Assembly (NCBI GenBank): GCA_030689795.1
Contig: JAUYEO010000324.1
Location: 1 to 15,977 of the forward strand
DNA length: 15,977 nucleotides
Direction of reading: 5' to 3'
DNA from: Desulfobacterales bacterium
GTDB lineage: Bacteria > Desulfobacterota > Desulfobacteria > Desulfobacterales > RPRI01
In this document: one piece after another, positions 6,660-12,920 of the stretch
Numbering within the stretch: position 1 is the stretch's first letter
Layout: each line of letters starts with the position of its first letter
Translations under genes and position numbers: made by a program
The notes under the pieces: generated by a model
Database searches by the model: none
Told to the model about the DNA's origin: nothing
Seen by the model: only the letters and a program-made list of their open reading frames with translations

Positions 6660-6698
6660 TGCAGGTGACTGTTTGATATCCCGGGTAAAAAGTTTATA

Positions 6699-6704
6699 AG
6701 GAGG
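6699..6704 (+). promoter_or_regulatory. Perfect Shine-Dalgarno for the TTG start of rpsN
   Basis: AGGAGG lies five bases before TTG 6710. An ATG at 6705 is out of frame. Only the TTG yields the canonical MAKQALRNK start of zinc-type S14. Confidence 0.85.
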
Positions 6705-6709
6705 ATGAT

Positions 6710-6895
6710 TTGGCGAAGCAGGCGCTTAGAAATAAGGCTATTGGTAAACCTAAATTCAGTGTAAGGGCATATAACAGGTGCCCTATTTGCGGAAGGCCGC
6801 GGGCCTTTATCAGAAAATTTGGAATTTGCCGTATTTGTTTCAGAAATCTTGCCTCAGCGGGCAAACTCCCCGGGGTTATTAAATCCAGCTGGTAA
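6710..6895 (+). CDS. rpsN: 30S ribosomal protein S14, zinc-binding type
   Basis: A short S14 of 61 residues, the length of the zinc-binding form (the zinc-free form is about 100). Cysteines C24, C27, C40 and C43 form the two CxxC pairs (CPIC and CRIC). The C-terminus ends in LPGVIKSSW, as expected. S14 is in the 30S head beside S3 and S10. It starts with TTG after a perfect AGGAGG. The gene is in the normal spc position between rplE and rpsH. No zinc-free paralogue is in the window, but one elsewhere cannot be excluded. Confidence 0.97.
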   Translation: MAKQALRNKAIGKPKFSVRAYNRCPICGRPRAFIRKFGICRICFRNLASAGKLPGVIKSSW

Positions 6896-6963
6896 GTAAT
6901 TATTTTTTATGGATTTTTTTGTTTATAACTTATTTGATGCGGTTATGAAGATCGGAGAAAAGA

Positions 6964-7362
6964 ATGGCAATGAGTGATCCAATAGCGGACATGTTGACCC
7001 GCATAAGGAATGCCGGAAAGGCAAGATTAAACAGCGTTGATATTCCAGGGTCCAAGTTGAAGACTGAGGTGGCAAAGGTTCTGAAGAATGAAGGATTTAT
7101 AAAGAATTATAAATCATTAAAAGATGACAAGCAGGGGATTTTGCGGGTCTACCTTAAGTACGGTCAGGACCGGAACAGTGCTATTTTCGGCATAGAAAGA
7201 ATCAGCAAACCGGGTCGAAGAACATATGTGAAAAGCAATGAGTTGAAACCGATATTCAGTGGCATGGGCCTTGCCGTTTTATCCACTTCAAAAGGCGTAA
7301 TGACGGATAAGAAGGCTGCCAAGGAAAAACTGGGGGGCGAAGTCCTCTGCAAGGTTTGGTAA
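6964..7362 (+). CDS. rpsH: 30S ribosomal protein S8
   Basis: The 132-residue product fits S8 (about 130). It has MSDPIADMLTRIRNAG at the N-terminus, VLKNEGFIKNYK, RISKPGRRTYV and the C-terminal block GLAVLSTSKGVMTDKKA plus GGEVLCKVW. S8 binds the central domain of 16S rRNA and in E. coli represses the spc operon. The ATG at 6964 has GGAG at six bases; the ATG at 6970 would give the shorter MSDP start. The 68-base gap before it is T-rich, with no clear promoter or hairpin. Confidence 0.97.
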   Translation: MAMSDPIADMLTRIRNAGKARLNSVDIPGSKLKTEVAKVLKNEGFIKNYKSLKDDKQGILRVYLKYGQDRNSAIFGIERISKPGRRTYVKSNELKPIFSGMGLAVLSTSKGVMTDKKAAKEKLGGEVLCKVW

Positions 7363-7379
7363 GAAAAGAGGAGTAACAG

Positions 7380-7919
7380 ATGTCTCGTGTAGGAAAAAAA
7401 CCGATTCAGGTTCCCGATAAAACCAAGATATCATACAGGGATAAAACAATAACCGTTGTGGGGGAAAAAGGCTCTTTAACCCGTGTAATTCATTCGGATA
7501 TAGATTTAAAGATTGAAGGCGGCTTTGTTAATGTGTCGACCCTGTCGGATGACAGGTCGGGAAGGGCTTTGCAGGGCCTTACAAGAAGCCTTGTCAACAA
7601 TATGATAACCGGCGTGAACAAGGGATTTGATCGGATTCTTGAAATAAACGGCATCGGGTACCGTGCGGAGCTGAAAGGTAAAAGCATAGTCTTTAATCTC
7701 GGTTTTTCGCATCCGGTTGTTTTTGATCTTCCCGACGGCATCAGTGCGGCTGTTGAGAAGAATACGGTTGTTAAGCTTTCCGGGATTGATAAGGAAAAAC
7801 TCGGGCTGGCTGCCGCTTCGATAAGGAGATTAAAACCTCCTGAACCATACAAGGGAAAAGGTATAAAATATTCCGAAGAGCGTATTCAGAAGAAGGCAGG
7901 AAAGACGGGTACGAAATAA
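7380..7919 (+). CDS. rplF: 50S ribosomal protein L6
   Basis: The product is 179 residues, in the normal L6 range. It opens MSRVGKKPIQVPDKTKI and ends with the strongly conserved IRRLKPPEPYKGKGIKY. Two duplicated alpha/beta domains are expected (about 1-82 and 83-179); the second starts around DRILEINGIGYRAELKGK. L6 binds the sarcin-ricin region of 23S rRNA near the factor-binding site. GAGGAG precedes the ATG by six bases. rplR follows after 12 bases. Confidence 0.98.
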   Translation: MSRVGKKPIQVPDKTKISYRDKTITVVGEKGSLTRVIHSDIDLKIEGGFVNVSTLSDDRSGRALQGLTRSLVNNMITGVNKGFDRILEINGIGYRAELKGKSIVFNLGFSHPVVFDLPDGISAAVEKNTVVKLSGIDKEKLGLAAASIRRLKPPEPYKGKGIKYSEERIQKKAGKTGTK

Positions 7920-7931
7920 AAGGAAATATAT

Positions 7932-8300
7932 ATGGGGTCATTAGATATTAAAGTACAGGCACGGTTGAAGAGAAAAAAAAGAATCAGGAAAAAACTTTCC
8001 GGAACACAGGCGCGTCCCCGGTTGAGCGTCTTTAGAAGCGCGAAACACATTTATGCCCAGATAATAGACGATACGAGCGGTAATACTCTTGTTTCTGCAT
8101 CGAGCACTGAAAAGGCTGTTGCGGGGCAGTCCGGCGGGGAAAAGAAAACAGCCGCAGCAAGCCAGGTTGGAAAGGTAATAGCTGCGCGTGCGATTGAAAA
8201 AGGGTATAAAAAGGTTGTTTTCGACCGTAACGGTTTTTTATATCACGGCCGCGTCAAGGCGGTATCGGACGGCGCGCGTGAAGCCGGTTTGGATTTCTAG
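7932..8300 (+). CDS. rplR: 50S ribosomal protein L18
   Basis: A 122-residue L18 with the basic N-terminus RLKRKKRIRKKLSGTQ, then RPRLSVFRSAKHIYAQIIDD, GKVIAARAIEKGYKKVVFDR and GRVKAVSDGAREAGLDF. It binds 5S rRNA in the central protuberance together with L5. The low-complexity stretch SGGEKKTAAAS in the middle is the usual variable region. AAAAGGAAATATAT is the ribosome-binding region. The stop is followed by a 30-base gap containing the strong site of rpsE. Confidence 0.97.
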   Translation: MGSLDIKVQARLKRKKRIRKKLSGTQARPRLSVFRSAKHIYAQIIDDTSGNTLVSASSTEKAVAGQSGGEKKTAAASQVGKVIAARAIEKGYKKVVFDRNGFLYHGRVKAVSDGAREAGLDF

Positions 8301-8317
8301 TCTTTTATTATTAGTGA

Positions 8318-8323
8318 AGGAGG
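8318..8323 (+). promoter_or_regulatory. Perfect Shine-Dalgarno for the TTG start of rpsE
   Basis: AGGAGG lies seven bases before TTG 8331, which is the only nearby start giving a full-length S5 with a normal N-terminal region. Confidence 0.85.
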
Positions 8324-8330
8324 CAGGCTC

Positions 8331-8825
8331 TTGTTCAAAAAGGATGCAGGCGAAAATCAGTTGATCGATAAAGTGGTTCACATTAACCGGGTGGCAAAAG
8401 TCGTAAAGGGTGGCCGCAGGTTCAGTTTCAGCGCCATCGTTGTTGTAGGCGACGGTGAAGGAAGTGTCGGATGTGGCCTTGGAAAGGCGGGAGAAGTCCC
8501 GGAAGCCATTCGAAAAGGCGTGGACCAGGCAAAAAAAAATATGATACGCTTTCCTCTTACGGGGGGAACAATTCCTTTCGAGGTTATAGGTAAATTTGGA
8601 GCAGGCAAGGTGATGTTAAAGCCCGCATCTAAAGGCACCGGGCTGATTGCAGGCGGAGCGGTCAGGGCGGTGCTTGAAGCTGCAGGTGTCCAGAATGTCC
8701 TTACGAAGAGCATGGGATCTCATAATCCCCATAATGTCGTCAAGGCAACGATTACCGGATTGAAAAAATTGCAGAGCCGCGAGCAGGTGGCCGAAAGGCG
8801 GGGAAAGACCGTCGAAGAACTGTAA
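8331..8825 (+). CDS. rpsE: 30S ribosomal protein S5
   Basis: The TTG start gives 164 residues, typical for S5. The N-terminal dsRBD-like domain shows VVKGGRRFSFSAIVVVGDG and GCGLGKAGEVPEAIRKG, and the C-terminal domain shows GAGKVMLKPASKGTGLIAGG, RAVLEAAGVQNVLTKSMGS and NPHNVVKAT. S5 borders the mRNA entry channel with S3 and S4 and influences decoding accuracy. The stop codon TAA 8823-8825 is directly followed by a large inverted repeat element, so the gene is not closely coupled to rpmD. Confidence 0.98.
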   Translation: MFKKDAGENQLIDKVVHINRVAKVVKGGRRFSFSAIVVVGDGEGSVGCGLGKAGEVPEAIRKGVDQAKKNMIRFPLTGGTIPFEVIGKFGAGKVMLKPASKGTGLIAGGAVRAVLEAAGVQNVLTKSMGSHNPHNVVKATITGLKKLQSREQVAERRGKTVEEL

Positions 8826-8935
8826 GCCGTTGTAAAAAGATAACTGTACCATTTCAATTTCAATGGCGAGAACGGCATAAGGAGCCGTAATGAAATGGTC
8901 CAGAAAGTAACAGTTATTTCGTAACGGCTCCTAAC
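8826..8935 (+). repeat. BIME-like pair of inverted palindromic units between rpsE and rpmD
   Basis: Unit 1 (8826-8876) begins GCCGTT and ends AACGGC. Unit 2 (8881-8931) is also 51 bases, and its 16-base ends, 8881-8896 and 8916-8931, are inverted copies with two mismatches. The units lie head to head: ATAACTGTACCATTTCA (8840-8856) in unit 1 matches the complement of TGAAATGGT (8891-8899) plus ACAGTTAT (8910-8917) in unit 2, which has 10 extra bases between. Thus each unit can fold alone or both can fold together. Removing 8836-8920 would leave the perfect palindrome GCCGTTGTAACGGC, with GTAA present on both sides (8832-8835, 8921-8924) like a 4-base target duplication. No reading frame of note lies inside. 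Mobile origin is inferred. Confidence 0.75.
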
Positions 8936-8949
8936 GGGGAAGAGGATAT

Positions 8950-9147
8950 ATGTCGGGAATACTGAAAGTCACACTTGTTAAAAGCATGATCGCACGGCCT
9001 GAAAAACACCGGAAGGTGTTGCGCGGTATGGGTTTGACAAAGCTTAATAGAACAGTTGAGCTCAATGATACTCCTTCGGTTAGGGGTATGATCAGCAAGG
9101 TATCGCATCTGGTGAAGGCTGAGGAGAAGATTGATGAAATTAAATGA
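8950..9147 (+). CDS. rpmD: 50S ribosomal protein L30
   Basis: The 65-residue product matches L30: LKVTLVKSMIARPEKHRKVL, GMGLTKLNRTVELNDTPSVRGMI and a C-terminal VSHLVKAEE. L30 is a small 50S protein absent from some bacteria. The ATG follows GGGGAAGAGGA just outside the upstream repeat. The last 14 bases overlap the start of rplO, so the two are probably translationally coupled. Confidence 0.96.
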   Translation: MSGILKVTLVKSMIARPEKHRKVLRGMGLTKLNRTVELNDTPSVRGMISKVSHLVKAEEKIDEIK

Positions 9148-9574
9148 ATTATCGCCGTCCAAGGGATCAAAAAGTTCGCGCAAACGCTTAGGGCGCGGGC
9201 CCGGATCCGGAACCGGCAAGACTTCAGGTAGGGGTCATAAGGGGCATAAGGCGCGCTCGGGCGGAGGAGTCAGGCCCGGATTTGAAGGCGGGCAAATGCC
9301 GATTCAAAGGCGCCTTCCCAAGGTAGGCTTTACGAATATATTCAAAAAAGAGATTGCTGTTGTCAATATCCGTGATCTTTTGAAATTTGAAAGCGGCTCC
9401 ACAGTTGATGAAGCTGTTCTGGTCCGCTCTGGAATAGTAAAGGGAAGAAGGGACGGGATAAAACTCCTTGCACAGGGCGACATCAATTTCCCTCTGACGG
9501 TAAAGGTCAGCTTCGCCAGCAGCGGAGCAAAGGAAAAGATCGAAAAAGCCGGCGGCAAAGTAGAGGTTATATAA
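9134..9574 (+). CDS. rplO: 50S ribosomal protein L15
   Basis: From ATG 9134 the product has 146 residues, normal for L15. It opens MKLNELSPSKGSKSSRKRLG, then has the glycine-rich, basic rRNA-binding extension GRGPGSGTGKTSGRGHKGHK and GGVRPGFEGGQMPIQRRLPK. The C-terminal domain has VNIRDLLKFE and ends with KIEKAGGKVEVI. GAGGAG (9121-9126) lies seven bases upstream; a TTG at 9131 directly before the ATG is less likely. The gene overlaps rpmD by 14 bases and ends directly against the secY ATG. Confidence 0.97.
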   Translation: MKLNELSPSKGSKSSRKRLGRGPGSGTGKTSGRGHKGHKARSGGGVRPGFEGGQMPIQRRLPKVGFTNIFKKEIAVVNIRDLLKFESGSTVDEAVLVRSGIVKGRRDGIKLLAQGDINFPLTVKVSFASSGAKEKIEKAGGKVEVI

Positions 9575-10891
9575 ATGGTCGGGAGCGGTTTCCAGAATAT
9601 ATTTAAAATACCTGAACTGAAAAAACGAGTATTGATGACTCTGGCATTGCTTATTGTTTACCGCGTTGGAGTTCATGTTCCGGTGCCTGGCATTGACAGT
9701 GTTGCGCTTGCATCTTTTTTTGCCAAAGCAAAGGGAACCCTGCTCGGACTTTTCGATATGTTTTCAGGCGGCGCATTTGAAAAGCTGTCGGTATTTGCAC
9801 TCGGCATAATGCCCTATATCAGCTCATCCATTATTTTGCAGCTGTTGACCGTTGTCGTTCCGCATCTTGAGCGCCTGTCAAAAGAAGGGGAGCAGGGGCG
9901 GAAAAAGATTATTCAGTACACGAGATACGGCACCGTGCTGCTGAGCATAATACAGGGGTTCGGCATCAGCATCGGCCTTGAAAGCATGGCTTCTCCAGGA
10001 GGAGCTCCTGTTGTTTTATTTCCGGGCTGGGGATTCAGGCTCATGACCGTTATTACCCTTACAGCCGGAACGGCATTTATTATGTGGCTTGGGGAGCAAA
10101 TTACAGAACGTGGAATCGGAAACGGAATATCCCTTATTATATTTGCGGGAATTGTATGCCGGATGCCGAACGCCATAGCCAACACATTCAAGCTTGTTTC
10201 AACGGGCGAAATGAATGTATTTTTTGTTGTTATTCTCCTCGTTCTTATGGTCGGCGTTGTCGGAGTAATCATATTTGTCGAGCAGGGGCAGAGGCGTATA
10301 CCGGTTCAATACGCAAAAAGGATCGTAGGCAGGAAAATGTACGGAGGCCAGAGCACACATCTTCCGCTTAAAATAAATACATCAGGGGTTATTCCTCCTA
10401 TTTTTGCATCTTCCATCATGATGTTTCCTGCAACCATTGCAAGCTTCATAAAAATTGAATGGATGCAGGATTTTGCAAAAGCACTGACACCGGGCAGTGT
10501 AATTTATGAACTGCTCTTTGTGGGATTGATCTTTTTCTTCTGCTATTTTTATACGGCTGTTACATTCAATCCGGTTGATGTGTCTGAAAATATGAAAAAA
10601 CACGGCGGGTATATTCCGGGAATAAGACCAGGGAAACGAACCGCCGATTATATAGACAGGGTGCTTACACGCATTACCTTGGGAGGCGCCATCTACGTTT
10701 CGTGCGTATGTGTGCTTCCGTCGGTGCTGATAACCCAGGTTAATGTTCCATTTTATTTCGGCGGAACCGCCCTCCTGATAGTTGTGGGGGTTGCAATAGA
10801 TACGATTTCACAGATAGAGTCGCATATGATTTCCCGCCATTATGAAGGTTTTCTGAAAAAGGGCGGTGCCAGAGTCAAAGGGCGATTCTAG
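9575..10891 (+). CDS. secY: Protein translocase subunit SecY
   Basis: The product has 438 residues, with about ten hydrophobic membrane segments as expected. The first is LMTLALLIVYRVGVHVPVPG. The plug region follows (GLFDMFSGGAFEKLSVFALG), then IMPYISSSIILQLL. The cytoplasmic loops that bind SecA or the ribosome carry QRRIPVQYAKR (about residues 238-250) and HGGYIPGIRPGKRTADYID (about 340-358). SecY forms the inner-membrane channel with SecE and SecG. Its ATG touches the rplO stop with no gap, the normal end of the spc cluster, and map follows after one base. adk is not between them. Confidence 0.98.
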   Translation: MVGSGFQNIFKIPELKKRVLMTLALLIVYRVGVHVPVPGIDSVALASFFAKAKGTLLGLFDMFSGGAFEKLSVFALGIMPYISSSIILQLLTVVVPHLERLSKEGEQGRKKIIQYTRYGTVLLSIIQGFGISIGLESMASPGGAPVVLFPGWGFRLMTVITLTAGTAFIMWLGEQITERGIGNGISLIIFAGIVCRMPNAIANTFKLVSTGEMNVFFVVILLVLMVGVVGVIIFVEQGQRRIPVQYAKRIVGRKMYGGQSTHLPLKINTSGVIPPIFASSIMMFPATIASFIKIEWMQDFAKALTPGSVIYELLFVGLIFFFCYFYTAVTFNPVDVSENMKKHGGYIPGIRPGKRTADYIDRVLTRITLGGAIYVSCVCVLPSVLITQVNVPFYFGGTALLIVVGVAIDTISQIESHMISRHYEGFLKKGGARVKGRF

Positions 10892-10892
10892 C

Positions 10893-11648
10893 ATGGTGAT
10901 TTTAAAATCACCTAAAGAAATCGAAAAATTAAGGGTAAGCAACAGGATTGTCGCGGATATTCTCTGCAGGCTTGAAGACGAAGTCAAACCGGGCGTAGAC
11001 ACTTTATATTTGAACGATGTTGCTGAAAAACTGGCATCCGAAAAAGATGCAAAACCAGCATTCAAGGGATATAAAGGGTATCCGTATTCGCTGTGTACCT
11101 CGGTGAATAACGTTGTGGTTCACGGTTTGCCTTCAAAAAAGCAGCTTGTTGAAGGTGATATTATAAGCCTCGATTTCGGGGTGTTGTTTGACGGATATTA
11201 CGGTGATGCCGCTATAACGGTGCCTGTCGGGAAAGTATCCAGAACTGCAATGAGGCTCACACGGATAACAAGAGAAGCTCTTTATAAAGGGATTGAAAAA
11301 GCGGTGCCGAAAAGAAGGCTTTCGGATATATCGTATGCCATACAGTCTTATGTTGAGGCTGCCGGATATTCGGTCGTTCGTATATTTGTAGGACATGGAA
11401 TCGGGAGCAGCCTTCATGAGGACCCGCAGATTCCGAATTTCGGGAAACCGGGCATGGGCGCCATATTAAAGCCCGGCATGACGCTTGCCCTTGAGCCTAT
11501 GGTTAATGAAAAGGGATATGAAGTCGATATTCTTGAAGACGGGTGGACGGCGATAACAAAGGATGGCGGTCTCTCCGCGCATTTTGAACATACGGTGGCC
11601 GTTACAGAAAATGGTCCGGTTATTTTAAGCGAAAGAAACGGGGGCTGA
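10893..11648 (+). CDS. map: Methionine aminopeptidase, type I
   Basis: From ATG 10893 the enzyme has 251 residues, typical for type I bacterial MetAP. It removes the initiator methionine from new proteins. All five metal ligands are visible: D94, D105, H168, E201 and E232, as in E. coli D97, D108, H171, E204 and E235. The substrate-contacting histidines H77 and H175 are also present. Blocks include SVNNVVVHGLP, GDIISLDFGV, GHGIGSSLHEDPQIPN and LALEPM. A GTG inside the end of secY (10866) would add nine residues, but the ATG one base after the secY stop matches the family start better. Confidence 0.97.
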   Translation: MVILKSPKEIEKLRVSNRIVADILCRLEDEVKPGVDTLYLNDVAEKLASEKDAKPAFKGYKGYPYSLCTSVNNVVVHGLPSKKQLVEGDIISLDFGVLFDGYYGDAAITVPVGKVSRTAMRLTRITREALYKGIEKAVPKRRLSDISYAIQSYVEAAGYSVVRIFVGHGIGSSLHEDPQIPNFGKPGMGAILKPGMTLALEPMVNEKGYEVDILEDGWTAITKDGGLSAHFEHTVAVTENGPVILSERNGG

Positions 11649-11651
11649 ACT

Positions 11652-11870
11652 ATGGCGAAAGAGGAAGCAATCAAGGTTGAAGGAACAGTACTTGAGACGC
11701 TGCCGAATGCGATGTTCAGGGTCGAGCTTGAAAACAAACACAAGGTTCTTGCGCACATTTCAGGAAAGATGCGCATGCATTTTATAAAGATTCTTCCCGG
11801 GGACAAAGTTACTGTTGAGATGTCGCCTTATGATCTGACGCGCGGCAGAATTACATACAGAACCAAATAA
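11652..11870 (+). CDS. infA: Translation initiation factor IF-1
   Basis: Exactly 72 residues, the standard IF-1 length. It has the OB-fold blocks EAIKVEGTVLETLPNAMFRV, LENKHKVLAHISGKMR and the C-terminal DKVTVEMSPYDLTRGRITYR. IF-1 occupies the 30S A site during initiation. GGGGG lies a few bases before the ATG and the gene is three bases after map. The secY-map-infA-rpmJ order is common. Confidence 0.98.
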   Translation: MAKEEAIKVEGTVLETLPNAMFRVELENKHKVLAHISGKMRMHFIKILPGDKVTVEMSPYDLTRGRITYRTK

Positions 11871-11905
11871 AAGATGCAGCCCAGGATATATGAGGAGCAT
11901 GGTAT

Positions 11906-12019
11906 ATGAAAGTCAGGGCATCAGTTAAAAAAATCTGCAGCAAGTGCAAAATTGTCCGCAGAAAAGGCGTTATAAGAGTAATCTGCGAGAATAAAAGACA
12001 CAAACAGAGGCAAGGATAG
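11906..12019 (+). CDS. rpmJ: 50S ribosomal protein L36, zinc-binding type
   Basis: A very short gene, 37 codons plus TAG. The protein begins MKVRASVKKICSKCKIVRRKG and ends NKRHKQRQG, the L36 pattern. Zinc ligands C11, C14, C27 and H32 are all in place, so it is the zinc-binding form. L36 is a late-assembling 50S protein. GAGGAG (11892-11897) lies upstream of the ATG. It sits between infA and rpsM, the usual location. Confidence 0.96.
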   Translation: MKVRASVKKICSKCKIVRRKGVIRVICENKRHKQRQG

Positions 12020-12025
12020 AGGAGG
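12020..12025 (+). promoter_or_regulatory. Perfect Shine-Dalgarno for the TTG start of rpsM
   Basis: AGGAGG lies seven bases before TTG 12033, which gives the canonical MARIAGVDLP start of S13. The site begins immediately after the rpmJ stop codon. Confidence 0.85.
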
Positions 12026-12032
12026 ATAAGCT

Positions 12033-12413
12033 TTGGCAAGAATTGCAGGAGTAGATCTACCCAAGAATAAGAGAGTTGAAATCGGCCTGACGTATATTTA
12101 CGGGATTGGAAAAGCAGTATCAAGATCGATACTCTCAAAGCTTGATATTAATCCGGATACTAAGGTAGACAAGTTGTCGGAGACAGAGGTCAACAATATC
12201 CGCAAGATTATTGATACCGATCACAAAGTTGAAGGCGAACTCCGTACGGATGTTTCTATGAACATCAAGAGACTCATGGATCTTGGATGTTACCGAGGCC
12301 TTCGCCATAGAAAATCGCTTCCTGTGAGAGGTCAGAGGACAAAAACGAATTCCCGGACGCGAAAGGGACCGAAACGCTCAACTGTGAAGAAAAAGGCCGC
12401 AACAAAAAAGTAG
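12033..12413 (+). CDS. rpsM: 30S ribosomal protein S13
   Basis: The TTG start gives 126 residues, normal for S13. It has MARIAGVDLPKNKRVEIGLT, YIYGIGKAVS (helix-hairpin-helix region), then RLMDLGCYRGLRHRKSLPVRGQRTKTNSRTRKGP, almost invariant when read in pieces. The lysine-rich tail reaches toward P-site tRNA. S13 pairs with S19 in the 30S head and bridges to L5. In E. coli the start region of this gene carries the pseudoknot by which S4 represses the alpha operon; the short 13-base gap after rpmJ leaves little room for a similar leader. Confidence 0.98.
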   Translation: MARIAGVDLPKNKRVEIGLTYIYGIGKAVSRSILSKLDINPDTKVDKLSETEVNNIRKIIDTDHKVEGELRTDVSMNIKRLMDLGCYRGLRHRKSLPVRGQRTKTNSRTRKGPKRSTVKKKAATKK

Positions 12414-12439
12414 TAATATAATATACAGGGGCTTTATAA

Positions 12440-12826
12440 ATGGCGAAAAAAACCCGAACGAAAAAGAAAGAGAAAAAAAATATTACCAATGGAGTAGTCC
12501 ATATTTACTCCACTTTCAACAATACAATAGTTTCTATTACGGATCCTGCGGGGAATGTCTTAGGATGGTCGAGCGCCGGTGTCCAGGGCTTTAAGGGATC
12601 GAGAAAAAGCACTCCTTTTGCGGCCCAGCTTGCGGCTGAAGATGCCGCAAAGAAAGCAATGGAACATGGAATGAAGAATGTAGAAGTATTTGTCAAGGGG
12701 CCAGGGCCTGGAAGGGAATCGGCTCTTCGCTCGCTTCAGGCAACAGGCTTTAATATCATAATCATAAAGGATGTAACGCCTATTCCGCATAACGGCTGCC
12801 GTTCGCCGAAAAGACGCAGGGTATAA
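12440..12826 (+). CDS. rpsK: 30S ribosomal protein S11
   Basis: The 128-residue product is the usual S11 length. It has the basic N-terminus, NGVVHIYSTFNNTIVSITD, GNVLGWSSAGVQGFKGSRKS, TPFAAQLAAEDAAKKAMEHG, and ends DVTPIPHNGCRSPKRRRV, in which the asparagine of HNG is isomerised in E. coli. S11 lies on the 30S platform near the mRNA exit. The ATG has AGGGGCTTTATAA upstream. A 94-base gap with a degenerate inverted repeat follows. Confidence 0.98.
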   Translation: MAKKTRTKKKEKKNITNGVVHIYSTFNNTIVSITDPAGNVLGWSSAGVQGFKGSRKSTPFAAQLAAEDAAKKAMEHGMKNVEVFVKGPGPGRESALRSLQATGFNIIIIKDVTPIPHNGCRSPKRRRV

Positions 12827-12832
12827 TAAAAG

Positions 12833-12900
12833 ATAGGCTTTAGTCTGATAGGCTGTAGGTGAAAGCTAAAAGCCTAAGAGCGTACAGTCTAACAGCCTGA
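12833..12900 (+). repeat. Degenerate heptamer-like inverted repeat (rpsK-rpsD gap)
   Basis: The gap is built of related short words: TAGGCTT, TAGTCTG, TAGGCTG, TAGGTGA on the left, and AAGCCTA, ACAGTCT, ACAGCCT in the opposite sense on the right. AGGCTTTAG (12835-12843) pairs with CTAAAAGCCT (12866-12875). TAGTCTGATAGGCTGTA (12841-12857) pairs with 12883-12899 at 13 of 17 positions plus one G-U. These folds exclude one another. The rpsD Shine-Dalgarno lies ten bases beyond. It may be a decayed simple repeat or a folded regulatory RNA; no open frame is present. Confidence 0.6.
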
Positions 12901-12909
12901 ACTATTAAA

Positions 12910-12915
12910 AGGAGG
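12910..12915 (+). promoter_or_regulatory. Perfect Shine-Dalgarno for the TTG start of rpsD
   Basis: AGGAGG lies five bases before TTG 12921, which gives the canonical MARYTG start of zinc-type S4. Confidence 0.85.
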
Positions 12916-12920
12916 AAGAT

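Noticed and set aside
6896..6963. Internal promoter in the T-rich gap before rpsH
   Set aside because: The best pair (TTGTTT and TTATGA, 18 apart) is poor, and runs of T make chance matches likely.
12791..12803. Palindrome AACGGCTGCCGTT near the end of rpsK, similar to the intergenic repeat words
   Set aside because: It encodes the nearly invariant HNGCRSP segment of S11, so the protein sequence explains it.
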